A stretch of DNA of 64,000 nt from Stratiolaelaps scimitus. Lineage: Eukaryota > Arthropoda > Arachnida > Mesostigmata > Laelapidae. Numbering within the stretch: position 1 is the stretch's first letter; every line of letters starts with the position of its first letter. The stretch is from the NCBI GenBank assembly GCA_019614645.1, contig JABWDB010000008.1, positions 4,092,001 through 4,156,000 of the forward strand, written 5' to 3'. The translations under genes and the position numbers were made by a program. The notes under the pieces were generated by a model. It did not search any database, was not told where the DNA came from, and worked only from the letters and a program-made list of their open reading frames with translations. Shown here in pieces: positions 50,088 through 61,533 of this stretch.

Positions 50088-53000
50088 ATGGTTTTGTCTC
50101 CTTTCCTTTTGTTCGTGTTCGTGGCGACGCCTTTGGCGCTCGGTGAGTAAGAAGCTCTATATGTTTATAGTAACGTGAATGTTTGTGCGAGTGTGTCTGA
50201 GTGTGAGTGTGTTTGCGCCTCTCATCACGAGGCCGACTAATTGTCTACAATCACTTAAGAGGGTAGTCTTTTTTTCATAAACGTACGCTCTCCCTACTTG
50301 CACCGAACTTGTTGTGAAGCCTAAGCAGATGTTCGGCTGAGCCTTTTGCTAACAAATATTGATCCCCGTCACTTCAGTTTATCTACCGGCTTCGCTCGCT
50401 CTGCACCTATGCAGTGAAATATAGTCGTTTCTACTACTACCATTGTGATTCATACTATACTAAGAAGGCTAAATCAAGAGCACAGAGTAACACACATATA
50501 TATATATGTATATACAATTCCATGCAGAGTAGATCAATATGGTTATGAAGCATTACTTCATGGGATTCATAGTGCGGGCGTTGACACCAGATGGCTGCCA
50601 CCAAATCAGTTCTGCTGGCAGAAAGCGTGATTCTGCGCTTTATCCTCTTAGTCACTCTGAGTTCCTAGTACATACACAAAATCGCTTGAGAAGTTGGTCG
50701 CATCGCTGGCAAGTTCTGCCTGCAATGCTCTGGACAACTCTCAACGCCTGGTGAGAGAGAGAAAACATCGACGCGAGCAAGAACCACCTTGAGACTCCAT
50801 GATTGTCCCAAATAGTGTCCAGAATACGATAAGCCACGTAGATTCAACTGCGAGGTTCGGTTGAAGGTTTTTTTTTTTTTTTTTTTTCTGAAGGTCTTAA
50901 CGAGATATAACTCATTACTATTACTGCGATCCCTCTCATAATAATCGAAACGCTCAACAGCGTTGCATAGTAGTGATAACTAAGGCGAACACGGGATAGA
51001 AGAAAAATCATTCACAAAAATTACCCTATAACGTAACGCATAGTCAAACAGTAACCGCTTTGTAAAAGAAGCCCAAAGTCACATGAAGCAAAATTGACTC
51101 GAATGTCTTTTGTGTCGGGCAACCAGTATACGCCTACCTAGCGGTCGAAAGGTGGCTTCCCCTGTGCGGTCATGCTCAATTGACATGAGGATGATTCCCA
51201 TGCGAACATGGTCCCATCCTCATTGGCGTAGGACGATGTCAGCGCGCAACACTCTTGACGTATTGTCCAACTATATGGAATATGATACCCCCCAAAGACG
51301 TGTGTGGAGTGCCCTCAATCAGCGACGACATTCGAGGACTCTAGCGTCTTTTGTTCCTTAGCCCAATCTCCGCTAGAAACGAATCATGAATGTCCGTAGA
51401 TAGATCAGCGATGAGTTATTGATGGTTAATATTCTTATGTTAATTGTCCCGGCCGAACATTGAACGTCCACGGTACTATTGTTACGTAGCGTACCTTGAT
51501 CATGATTCTGGTGTGTTATGATAATCATTTTGCGGTTTGAATATCTCGCTTTTGAGGTCTGCCCCGGCTGGCGACGACCTTCTCCCTTCATTCGTGGAAC
51601 ATTTCGACGACATGTTGATACCACTTAGTAACTCTTGTACACATTCACCACTGGGCCATGTTGATATCTCGGGCTTGGTGTCAACTTTCACATGGCCGGG
51701 ACGAAAAAAAAATGAGTCCTGGATCTCCAGCCGGCGGCTAAATCGAATACTAGAGGCCCTGTACCAGTTGCGGCGGCGACCTCTGCGAAAGTGATCCTCA
51801 TCGCATGTGTCGAATCGGGTGAGTTTGACGGCAAGCGAGTTCGCTTGTCGGCGTGCTTGCTTTACAGGCGCTTGTCATCATGGCAGTGCCATTTATCCTT
51901 GGTTTAAGTGTCTCGTACACACTTCAAGGATTTCTCTAAGACGTAAACAGAAGATTTCTGGAGTAGAAACAAAGATCGACGCAACCTTTGTCCTCCCGTA
52001 ACCACAGCTTGCGAGACGGACACACATTGACAGAGAGATCGAAAAAGCGAATCCTGATGATAGCGAATAGCTAAGCGCTGGAAGCGCAAGCCGCCGTTCA
52101 TAGATACCACGCAATGGGGAATATACGAACGTACCTCGATGGTTCGTTAGGATAGCGCAGACATTCGCGATATGTTTCGCCCATTTGGCCGAATCCAGAT
52201 AATTAGGTTTGAAAGGAAACGTTTGCTAGCATTATACCTTCATTGATGGAAGGTGTTTTTGCTCAATCGGTGATTTATCACATATAATTCCTACGTTTAA
52301 TGGAAGTGGCTATGTTGTATTGAACTAATTGAATGCTGATCCATAACGCCAATTTCTCGATGTGTCCCTAGACAAGTGTGAGCCACACGATTAGTGTTTA
52401 ATTATAGTTTGACAGTAAGAGGCCGGCGGCGACTGAGAACGAAGCATCTTAAGAGTCATTCTTGACTGCGATGATGCCAGTAACGAGCACCGTTGTCAGT
52501 AGACCACAACCGGACGACAGCGTCACTTTGAGAGCCGGCGGGAGCACCGTAAATATAACAGATACAATCGGACCAGTTGACGTCATATGTGATCATTGAA
52601 ACGTTTCTACTTTCCTAACCATTCACTTCCGGTGGCGGTAACCGATACCAATCAAGCCGTAGCTAGGCAGATCATTTGAAGAAGAATATTATTCTTATTA
52701 TTATTATAGTTCGACAAAAAATGGTAAGTGTGCTTAGCCTGCCACTTGCCGCGGAGAGCTGCGCTGTAGCTCCGCGTTCAAGGTCTCTTTAGGGAGCGAG
52801 GAGGGGGGTCTAGCTATGCTGGAATCAATATGTCAATCAAAGAGTTTCTGTTCAATATTAAAGACAATGAATTCCTTCGTGGATGGCTAGTGGCAGCGGT
52901 TACCGTGTGAACCAGTCACTGTGATGCTCATTGGATCATGTCGTGAATGAAAGTGACAAAAATATTCACTGCCTTCAGCCTCCGACCCCTGCTGTTCAGA

Positions 53001-55269
53001 TGGCGCATTAAGGTTCGCAAATGGGTCTTTGTGCTCACTTGTCGTTGGCGATCCCTGCGAGTACCTACCATCGAGTAGCATAATGTTGATACCTCAAGGC
53101 TCGTATTCCGGATAAAATATGCTTGGATCACTCTTCGGCTGTTATTGGAAGAGAACCGCACGAGCTATATATTTGCAAGCTGTTGCAGTTATTGAGATAG
53201 ATTTGTGGGAGACATTTAGTTGTCGGTGCCACGCAATGGACAATGACTAAACGTCTCTCACAGTCGTGACACATTCGCATATCAGGCAGGCGTACCTACT
53301 GGCAGCTGCTTACAGACAAATGCATCACTAGAACGTCCGGCACACACAGTTGTTAGCGTGAACCGCCATAACACGTTATGGGAATCCGTGTGATTGAGTC
53401 AGTGGCTGATACGCTGCATGCACGTAATTGCCGGCTCCGTTAATAAATCCGCCGATTTTTTGCCTAACAAAATTATATTTACAAGTCGAAAATAGATTGT
53501 AGTCCAGCCACACTTATTCTACTGTATTCCAGCTATAATATCGTAGCATAGTAGTGATTAGTAGTAGTAGTAGTAATAGTAGTACTTCTTGCGGTACCGT
53601 GGACGTTAAATGTTGGCTGAGAGTCAGCCCGAAAAAGTTTAGTTTAGTACTTCTTGCGAAGTATTCATGTTCAATATTACGCAAGAGTCTTACCGCAGAA
53701 GAAAAAGGGAGCAGCTGAAAGTCAGCTCGAAAAACAATTATCGAATAAGTAAGAATTCAAACACTCGATTATTATACTAGTGTAAATTTTGAGCTGGACA
53801 GTTTATTACTATTTATACTATTGATACGACGCATTTAACTGTTGGGATACCTAGGTTTTTCAGACTGAGTTTCAGCCAACATTTAACGTCCACGGTACTG
53901 CTGCGGAACTGTTGGGATAATAGCTATTGTACTAATAGTCTCCACCAAGACTAGCCGAATCGGTCGTCCGGCGCGCATCCTGTAAAAACACTAATATACC
54001 TAATAAAAAGAATATAAAGTATATAATTCACCATTTACATTTTAGTCCATGCTGGCACCATCGCCCAGTCAAATCATTTCGTCGATGATTTGTTCGGCTC
54101 GAAGCTTAAGGGCGAGGTGAACGCCTACAATCTCAATGGAGTCTCGGTACCTGACTGGACACTGGAGAAGATTAAGAGTACGGGCCTCACGAACCGTGAC
54201 ATCAAGGGCAACTTCACTGACGGACACATCCGAGGACTCACTGGTATGAAGCGCGCTGGTGACTGCTCGCCAACCGCCTGGATCGGTGGAAACATCACCG
54301 TGAGTGCTCCTTCTTAAGTTGAAACGGCAGTCGCTTTTCTATTGATTTGAAGATTAATTGTTTTATTAATTATGACTATTGTTACACTGGCAAGGACGAA
54401 CAGAGTGTAGCTGAAGCGTGCCCTCAACGCCGGGTGGCGTCGAGAGGCTGGCGTCAGCATTATAAAGTTAGATCATACAACAGATAGCGCGGGACGAACG
54501 GTTGTGATAACGATTGAAATTAGATAAAGCGTGGTGGCCCGATTCACGATGATACTAATGAACTTTGCTTGTTACCGTCTCGTTGGTCCTCCCGTGTCGT
54601 TCACTGATCAGCTGTCTTGCCGTATTGACATCAATTCGGTGTACGCCGAGTGGAAGCTCTCGGTGAAAGGTCACACCCTATCAGGCAGCATCAAGGAACT
54701 ACCATACAAGGTTTTCCTTAAGGAGACGACCGCGCTGTTCGAGGCATCGGCATTCCCCAATCGCGCCGTCTCTCTCCGGACGTTCTACATCGAAAAGTAC
54801 AGCCAGCACTTCAAATTATTCCATTGTGTTATCACTATCATATTCTGAGACGATAGCACGTGACTCGTTCGGCTAAAGTTCATGACGGAATATTCATTAT
54901 ACATTTCGTCATGAACTGAATAATAACATAAATAATAATAATAATAATAACAACAAAAATAACAATTATCAACATCATCAAAAGTTAGCTGTTCCAATTG
55001 AGACCTCTTAAGCTAACGAGGTATGATATGATCTACGGTGTTTCTGGCCGGCCACTAAAGTTGCCGTCTATCCTTATCTCGTATGCATCTGTTCCAGGAT
55101 GAAATTCAAGCACGAGTATGAGGATCTCGGACTCAACGACGATCGTAAGAAAAATCTCCACGATCAAACTGAGAAGCACGCATCGTCCGAGTTCTACAAT
55201 ATTGCCTATAATATGTTCTCGAAGGCCCTTAGCAGTGCAATGCGTGGCGCGACGCTGCCTCCTGTCTAA
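50088..55269 (+). CDS. group-7-mite-allergen-like secreted protein, gene B
   Basis: Exons 50088-50142, 54046-54299, 54612-54796 and 55098-55269 join in phase to give 221 residues. Exon 1 is 55 nt, exactly as in gene A, and encodes a signal peptide (MVLSPFLLFVFVATPLALG). Exon 3 is 185 nt, again as in gene A. The family blocks are NHFVDDLFGSKL, GVSVPDW, DIKGNFTDGHIRGLTGMKR, cysteine 92 in DCSPTAW, LSCRID (cysteine 106), and a C-terminus ending LPPV. Two N-x-T sites are present (GNFT, GNIT). Intron 1 is 3.9 kb, far longer than in the paralogues, and holds several SINE tails and a 20-base T run (50,868-50,887). The function is presumed extracellular ligand or lipid binding, from the fold family only. 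Confidence 0.78.
50868..50887. repeat. 20-base T run
   Basis: Homopolymer in intron 1 of gene B. Confidence 0.95.
51428..51488 (-). repeat. SINE family 2 tail fragment
   Basis: GGCCGAACATTGAACGTCC and ACGGTACTATTG match the inverted family 2 tail. Confidence 0.5.
53594..53645 (+). repeat. SINE family 2 tail fragment
   Basis: CGGTACCGTGGACG, TTAAATGTTGGCTG and AGAGTCAGCCCGAAAAAG give the sense-orientation tail of family 2. A second sense fragment with AAAGTCAGCTCGAAAAAC follows at about 53,710. Confidence 0.65.
53855..53912 (-). repeat. SINE family 2 tail fragment, inverted
   Basis: Same tail as at 53,594 but in opposite orientation: TTTCAGCCAACATTTAACG and TCCACGGTACTGCTG. The two form an inverted pair about 210 bases apart in intron 1 of gene B. 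Confidence 0.65.
54877..54917. repeat. inverted repeat, 11-bp arms
   Basis: AGTTCATGACG and CGTCATGAACT are exact reverse complements around a 19-base AT-rich loop, in intron 3 of gene B, about 80 bases after the donor. Confidence 0.85.
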
Positions 55270-55579
55270 ACCATGCCATGGACGCTCAACATCTCTAGAT
55301 CGTCCTCTATCAGCAACCCGCATTGTTGCTTAGTCAATCGAATCTGATAACACGCGTATAAGATATATATGATATATATATATATATACACACACGGTTT
55401 GGAGAGGTTAGTTCTTTTTTTTAGTTAAGGGAATGAGCAGACATGTTCAACGAGGTCTCTGCGGGGGTGAACTATTGAGCCATAGGACTGGTACCCAATG
55501 CAGCTAGAAACTTAGATAGGTGATCAGCGATCTTCAGTAAACGGTACGCTACCGACCCAAACACATAATTGATTGATTG

Positions 55580-55585
55580 AATAAA
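55580..55585 (+). terminator. possible polyadenylation signal of gene B
   Basis: The nearest AATAAA after the gene B stop, about 310 bases downstream. Confidence 0.35.
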
Positions 55586-57023
55586 CTGAACGTGAACGAG
55601 TCATGGCTACAACGAGATTCGTAATTATTCACACGAAGCTGTAGAAGAAAAACAAGAAAACATGAGCCATGCAAAGTGGTTCTGACCATCGGGATCTATC
55701 CCAAGTGATCATTCGTGAGCCTGAACAGCTAACCACCGAAGCCGATCCACGTGTGAGGCCGAGAGCGTTCTTCAACGACTGAGTGCATGAGTGCTTGATT
55801 TATGGATGAAGGCAGGTGAATGCGCTTGAAGCATCACCCGGATGTTATCTAGGCCACAGTGTTATCTCACGAAAGTGAGCTGATGGTAAGCAGCCATGTT
55901 GCAAAAAGACAGTTCATTGTCAACAGCTTGGATAACGACACCAGCAGCTGGTGCAGACAATGCCTCGCAATGTCTACATCGTTGCTTCTGTCGGAATCCA
56001 TGAAATACGTGACACACATGAAAGTCTTTGATTATCGAGCGGTATGTAGAGTAAAACGGCAAGAAATCACATCACTGATTCGATTTAAACGCACCAGTTC
56101 GTTTTCAATTTTTATACTTGGCCACCCTAAAGGCAATTCCGAACCTTCTGCCCACCTCACAAACTGAAGGCGATTGTATATTACATAGTGGATACAATTA
56201 GCTTCACATACTCGGTCACTTGGCTGATGAGGCTGGTGTTGTCATTAATAAATTTCGAGTCAATTTCGAATTTGAGCAATTCGAATCATTTACCCTTCTG
56301 TAATACCCTCAGTCCGCTGAACGTAAGCAACGACTACAATAGACAATTGAATCTGTGCCGTTGTTCTCATCTGTGTCGTGTTGGCGCTCACGACATCGCG
56401 TTCGGCCAGCACGTTCATGCAATATTCCTCGGGGGAACAATGGACAATTCGTTCATCGTTGTAGCTCGTTTATCGCTGAGTGGTCGCTTTTTTTACGTCT
56501 CCAACGGAGGCCGTTTTTTTATTGAGTAAGTTGTTGTTTACCTCTCGATCGTACTGTATCGGAGCTAACTAATAACTGTGATATCGCCTGCGTTACACGT
56601 CGGTCTACGTGGGTCGACATCACGGAGGCGATGCGTACGCACTCGATCCCACGCAAGGCCACGTCATTGGTATTAAATATTGGCAGCGAATCCGCTCTTC
56701 TTCCACGCGATGTTCAAGGGGGGCCATGCAGGAAGGTGGTTGTTTAGCGTCGATTTCCGATTCCGACGGCCATCTAACTACGATATGTAGCCTGTATGTA
56801 TCAGCCATAAGAGTCTGGCATCCCGCTGCAGCTTGTGAACGTAAGATCAATTGTAGTTGGACATCCTGTGTTCTCTCGTCCTCGGATGTCACAAATCTAT
56901 AGTTGTAAAATGTTGCTTGATCATCAGCTTTGATTCGAGCGTAGTTACCATTGATTTCAATCCGTGTCGGTCAGTCTGTTAATCAATTGTTGACGCCGCT
57001 TAGCCAAACAAAAGAAAAAAAAA

Positions 57024-57044
57024 ATATATATATATATATATATA
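57024..57044. repeat. (TA)n microsatellite
   Basis: Uninterrupted TA units after an A run. Confidence 0.95.
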
Positions 57045-57582
57045 GGCAATTAGCATACAGTCGATGAAATGTACTTGGAAACTTCAGTTACTATCTGATA
57101 TTTACCGAAATAGTTGCTAGTTTAGTGGCAAATCAAACATATCACACAGCTTATCTATGTCCATGATACCGTCTCATCGGGCTGAGCATGCCCTGAACAC
57201 TAAGATATCCTACAAAATCGAACGAGATGCATCACACAGACATTCCTTCAATTGGCCTCCTAAGTCCTGCTCTCGAGACAGCACAGCCGCTCATCCTAGA
57301 CATTTTCTCTCCCATCATCTCTCTCTCTCTCTTTCTCTCTCTGTCGCCCTCATATCTTCTATGTCCCCATCTTGAGCAATCGCCTTAGCTCGGTGACGTC
57401 GGCTACGCATACGTGTTATAGCTCCGAACTGAGAGCTCAGGCCTCGGAGCCTTTACTTAGGACACGGACGATAACATCTGATATTATTATCGTCGTATAA
57501 TATTAGGTCGGCATCGCGTTGTCATCTCGAGTCGTATTCGCGTCGCCGTATGATCGCTGTCTTAGCTTCGTCCAACACAAGG

Positions 57583-57606
57583 CACACACACACACACACA
57601 CACACA
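57583..57606. repeat. (CA)12 microsatellite
   Basis: Uninterrupted CA units. Confidence 0.95.
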
Positions 57607-58386
57607 GCCACCGAATCACAAAGGACCCACGATGGTACACTTTGGCTGTCATTTTCGAAAACTTACTGCCCTAAGCTTCGCAGATTCAGTTGTGGGGCTT
57701 CGGGGCGGCCGGCTCATAATCCGTGACGGCCTCGAGTTTTCGCCTCTGTGCTAATTGATCGATATTGACGTCATCAGGGCACCTCAACGAATACCGTCTT
57801 AAGCCATGTCTAATTTCTATTGGGGCGCCCGTACGAAATCGTATAGTAGACGAACGCTACGCGTTGCCCCCAACCTGACAGTGGTGCGGACTACCCATAT
57901 GCCAACCGCGGTGTCGCCCGACCGCTGTCGGATCAACCACGATCACTAAACAATCTTTATCTATTGTTCGGCGCCGGCATATGGAAATTCTTCTCGAATC
58001 GTCAGCTCCTTCGGGCGTACGCCCTTTCCACAGCATGGCAGCAGTTCGCATGAGCAAATCGCGCAAGAATTGAACCGCAGTACTGTTTCGCAGAGAGATC
58101 GGACCAGTTTGTAACGCAGGCGTTCATTGTGAGTAGCGCGTCTGTTTGATTCGCCCCTGCTAATCCGCTGACGGCTAGCGATGAAACAGATGCTTGCAGG
58201 AGGAGCGATTGCTCATTAATTAGACACGTCCAAGTACGCTCGCATATTTGTGGTGTGTGTGTTCTGCAGCTATTCAAAAAAAGTTAATGTGGAAATTAAA
58301 CGTATCTTACCTGCGTCTTAGAGGAGCCCTGTGGAAATATTAAGGACTGATCAGCGGACAATTTGGACGTGCGTAACAGACAAGCC

Positions 58387-61300
58387 ATGAAAAGTATATT
58401 AGCAATAGCATTATGCACTGCTGCCGTCGTTGGTCTGGGTAAGTGACTTCTCGGAGATGCTCGAATCTAATAACAATTCACCTGTATTGGCTAACCTGTA
58501 TTCTAACAAGGCATGGGGCCATTACGATACCAGGGTGAGTTTCAAAAAGCGACTATAACGAACTTATTTTAATAAGCACTGCATTGAATTTTGAAAATGG
58601 TAAATGTAGTCTTGATGTATTAACCAGAGATATTTATTTATCCGCAAAGCACTATTCTTGTACCGATAGAGCAGCGTATTCAGTAAAAAAGGTCTTAATT
58701 ACATTTTATCTCAATAGGGGTGTAGCCTTAATTACTAGCTGATGCTGTACTTCCCCCTTTGGTGAAGATCGTAAGTGGACTGCGGTCAATAACTACTCGC
58801 CCGGGTGGTTGAGCTAATCGACGTTTAAACGAATCGAATTAATTACCAGCTTAGGAAATGCAGCAATTTAGAAGTACCTCCAACACGTTCGTCCTTCTGA
58901 TCTAGACAAGCGAAATTACTTTCTAGACTTCTTAAGAGGACGATTTTGAAATATGACAGTGTATTCGATTTATTTTTCCCATTTTTGTCCCCAAAAAAAC
59001 AACCGACGAATTATAGGAACTATTCGATTTTGCATGGTTGCAACTATCTTATGGGACAACACACAACAGTCATTTCGTGACGGAAACCACTGGTATGTTT
59101 CATCCGACCTATCCCGCCATAGGTTATGCATGGCTCCCACAAATCCTCCTCGTGAGCAGACCCCATCAGCGGGGCGTTTAGAATCGGTTTGTCAGCCGTG
59201 CTTAGATATACACAACTCAGAGATAGCTAAAATTTTTGAGCATGAGCTTAACGTTCGTTATCTGCTCAGATCCAGCCCGTACCCAGCTATTGTTTATGTC
59301 TCGTAAGTGACTTTGTCAGAGGACTGGGCACGGTGTCACGATGGCTCGTTCGTTCTATCAACACTGCCGAAGCTAAAGTGAATCCATGCTGCAGACGCTG
59401 CTGCCTCAAGTGTGGCTTTCTCAGACGTTGTACACTTGCTATGAACGTGTCCGCAAATTGTATACCTTATGTGTTTTGACACATACAAGACAAGCTATAA
59501 AGACAATTGATATATTTTTTTCCTACTGATGAATTGATTGTATTTCAGCTTCAGCTGGTACAGTGCAACAGGCGGACGACTACATCGACGAGTTGTTACG
59601 GTCAGCGAGAAACATTAACGAGTCACCGTTTACGCCCGATGGTGTCTCTATTCCAGACTTCAACATCACCGTAAGGCATTACCTGCAGATTCCCACTTTC
59701 TCTCTATGTCTGTCTCTCGTAAATGACAGGTCGCATTATCGCTGACTATGGCACAGAGCTTTAATAGCCCCATTGCATTCGAGGCGCTCAATCTAAAAAG
59801 TGTACGTCCCTCTGGTCTTTCACTAACTCGGCGTTCGTTACGGGAATTTCGGAGCCTCCAACGCCACGTGCTTCGGTCGGCCTTTCCGCACCTTTGTATA
59901 TAATGCAGTCAGAGGAAGGAAGCGCTTTTTTATGTATAACGCTTTCTCGAGAGAATTTCTATTTGAGCGTCGGCATACGGGGTAAACAAATATCTAGAAA
60001 TATACTCGTCATTCAGCGGTACTCGTAACTCTGCGATACTGGTGGCAATTCGACGACCAGGGCGAAGGGTCTGTCAGCAGTCATTGCTACGTGTGCGTCA
60101 TACTTGAAGGGTAACAAATTTGAGAAAAGTGGGCGTACACCGTGCGGACACAAACCATACGTCCCTTTGAATTCAAGATTTGGCCGACCCGGTCACTAGA
60201 TCTATGGTGAGTGCTCTTTTAAGGCAATCCCAATGCAACGTAATCAGGCCGCAGCTTCAAGCTATATTCTACAGACTATCATTTATGCCACTATTTTCAG
60301 GTGGCTTCTACTCGGCTAACGAATCGCAAATTCAAAGCGGCTTTTATGCACGGCAGGGTGACGGGCTTAACGAATTTAACGCGAAAAGCCCATTGTGAAC
60401 CCACACATTGGTCACACGGAAACATTACGGTACGTCTTCAGGAACACATATGCTATGTTATCAGCAGTGTACTGTACTGGCTCGGACCTGGCTATTTCTC
60501 ATTTGACGTTTATTCGTACTATACAGTATAGTACACTTTATTTGACACAACAAACAACGGAAGGCTAAAACAAGTATTTGATCGGGTCAGACGAAGAGCA
60601 CGTCACGCGACGACATAAGTGAATCAATAAATTCGAATACATTCGTCTATTCGCTCTGTATTACCTGTGACCATCTTCTAGCTTGAGTGTACGCTCGACT
60701 TATCAAGTGTATTCGCTGGTTACGCCGTCACGGCCAAGGGTCACACCCTCAACGGACGCGAGAGCCTGATGGACGTCTTTGTGAGAATCAGAGAGGGCAC
60801 TTCCAAATTTGTGGCCCAGTCATTTCCCAATAGGCCGGCCTACATCAAAGTATACATCAATGAACCGTAAGTATCTCGAACTACTACTTTGTGCCATTTC
60901 CAACAGTGTCTGCCTCAAACCGATCACTCGTAGCCGACTGTGTTACCGGCGCTTCGTCAGAATACAACACGCACAGCTTCGTGGGCATCACTTGCTTTCG
61001 TCTGACCTCGGTGTCAAAGACGCGCATGTCACACAATATATACACATGTATTGTTTATGTATATTATGTGTTATGATTCTAATCGGTCATTCAATTCATT
61101 CAAATCGAAGTTTATTCACGGACCTGCAGTTGTACAATGCCCAAGTTCCCGTAACGTATAATTCTGCTTAGGTGCTATGAAGCTATGCAATTTTAGGCCT
61201 GGCCTCTAATAACCGATTCGATATTTTCTCCTGTGTTACGTAACATTGCTGCCAATACATCGGCTGCCAACATCTACACACTACTGCTCGTGATGGCGAT

Positions 61301-61533
61301 AATGATGCATTTTTTTTGCTCTTCATTTCGGGCAATCACGAATCCACGGCCCTCGAAGGCTCAGCCTGCGCACTGAGATTCTGCCCGACCCCGAGCTCAA
61401 TCCGAGCCGACGCCAGGACTTCGCGAGCGAAGCTCAAAAACATGCAAGCGACGATATTCGACAAGTGCTCGCAACGGTGACGTCGTCTGCGCTCACGAAT
61501 GCTGCCAAGGGACGCCTTTTGCCTGCAGTGTAA
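58387..61533 (+). CDS. group-7-mite-allergen-like secreted protein, gene C, with an extra intron
   Basis: Five exons (58387-58438, 59549-59670, 60301-60429, 60682-60866, 61365-61533) join in phase to give 218 residues. Exon 1 encodes a signal peptide (MKSILAIALCTAAVVGLG). Exon 2 carries DDYIDELL and GVSIPDF; exon 3 carries LTNRKFKAAFMHGRVTGL and cysteine 90 in HCEPTHW; exon 4 (185 nt, as in A and B) starts LECTLD with cysteine 104; exon 5 ends RLLPAV. The second exon of A and B is split here by a 630-base phase-0 intron after DFNIT. The C-terminal exon acceptor was placed at 61,364 because that join reproduces the LRT start seen in gene A; an acceptor six bases upstream would also stay in frame. 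It is the most diverged of the three complete copies. Confidence 0.73.
61107..61145 (-). repeat. SINE family 1 tail fragment
   Basis: The reverse strand has GGGCATTGTACAACTGCAGG, TCCGTGAATAAACTTC, matching the tail. It lies in intron 4 of gene C. Confidence 0.5.

Larger units (their letters stand above)
55270..58386. other. 3.1-kb spacer between genes B and C
   Basis: No supported exon. Two open frames (56,188-56,525 and 56,588-56,760, +) have coding-like third positions and the first ends at a GTAAGT donor-like site, but no acceptor joins them and I recognise nothing. Also present: TA tracts at 55,379 and 57,024, a CT tract at about 57,319, and a CA tract at 57,583. Confidence 0.45.

Noticed and set aside
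56188..56760. Two plus-strand open frames between genes B and C as exons of one gene
   Set aside because: The first ends at a plausible GTAAGT donor, but no acceptor precedes the second frame, and neither is recognisable.
58953..59306. 117-codon ORF in gene C intron 1
   Set aside because: No motif, no splice support, and it lies wholly within an intron defined by a strong donor and acceptor.
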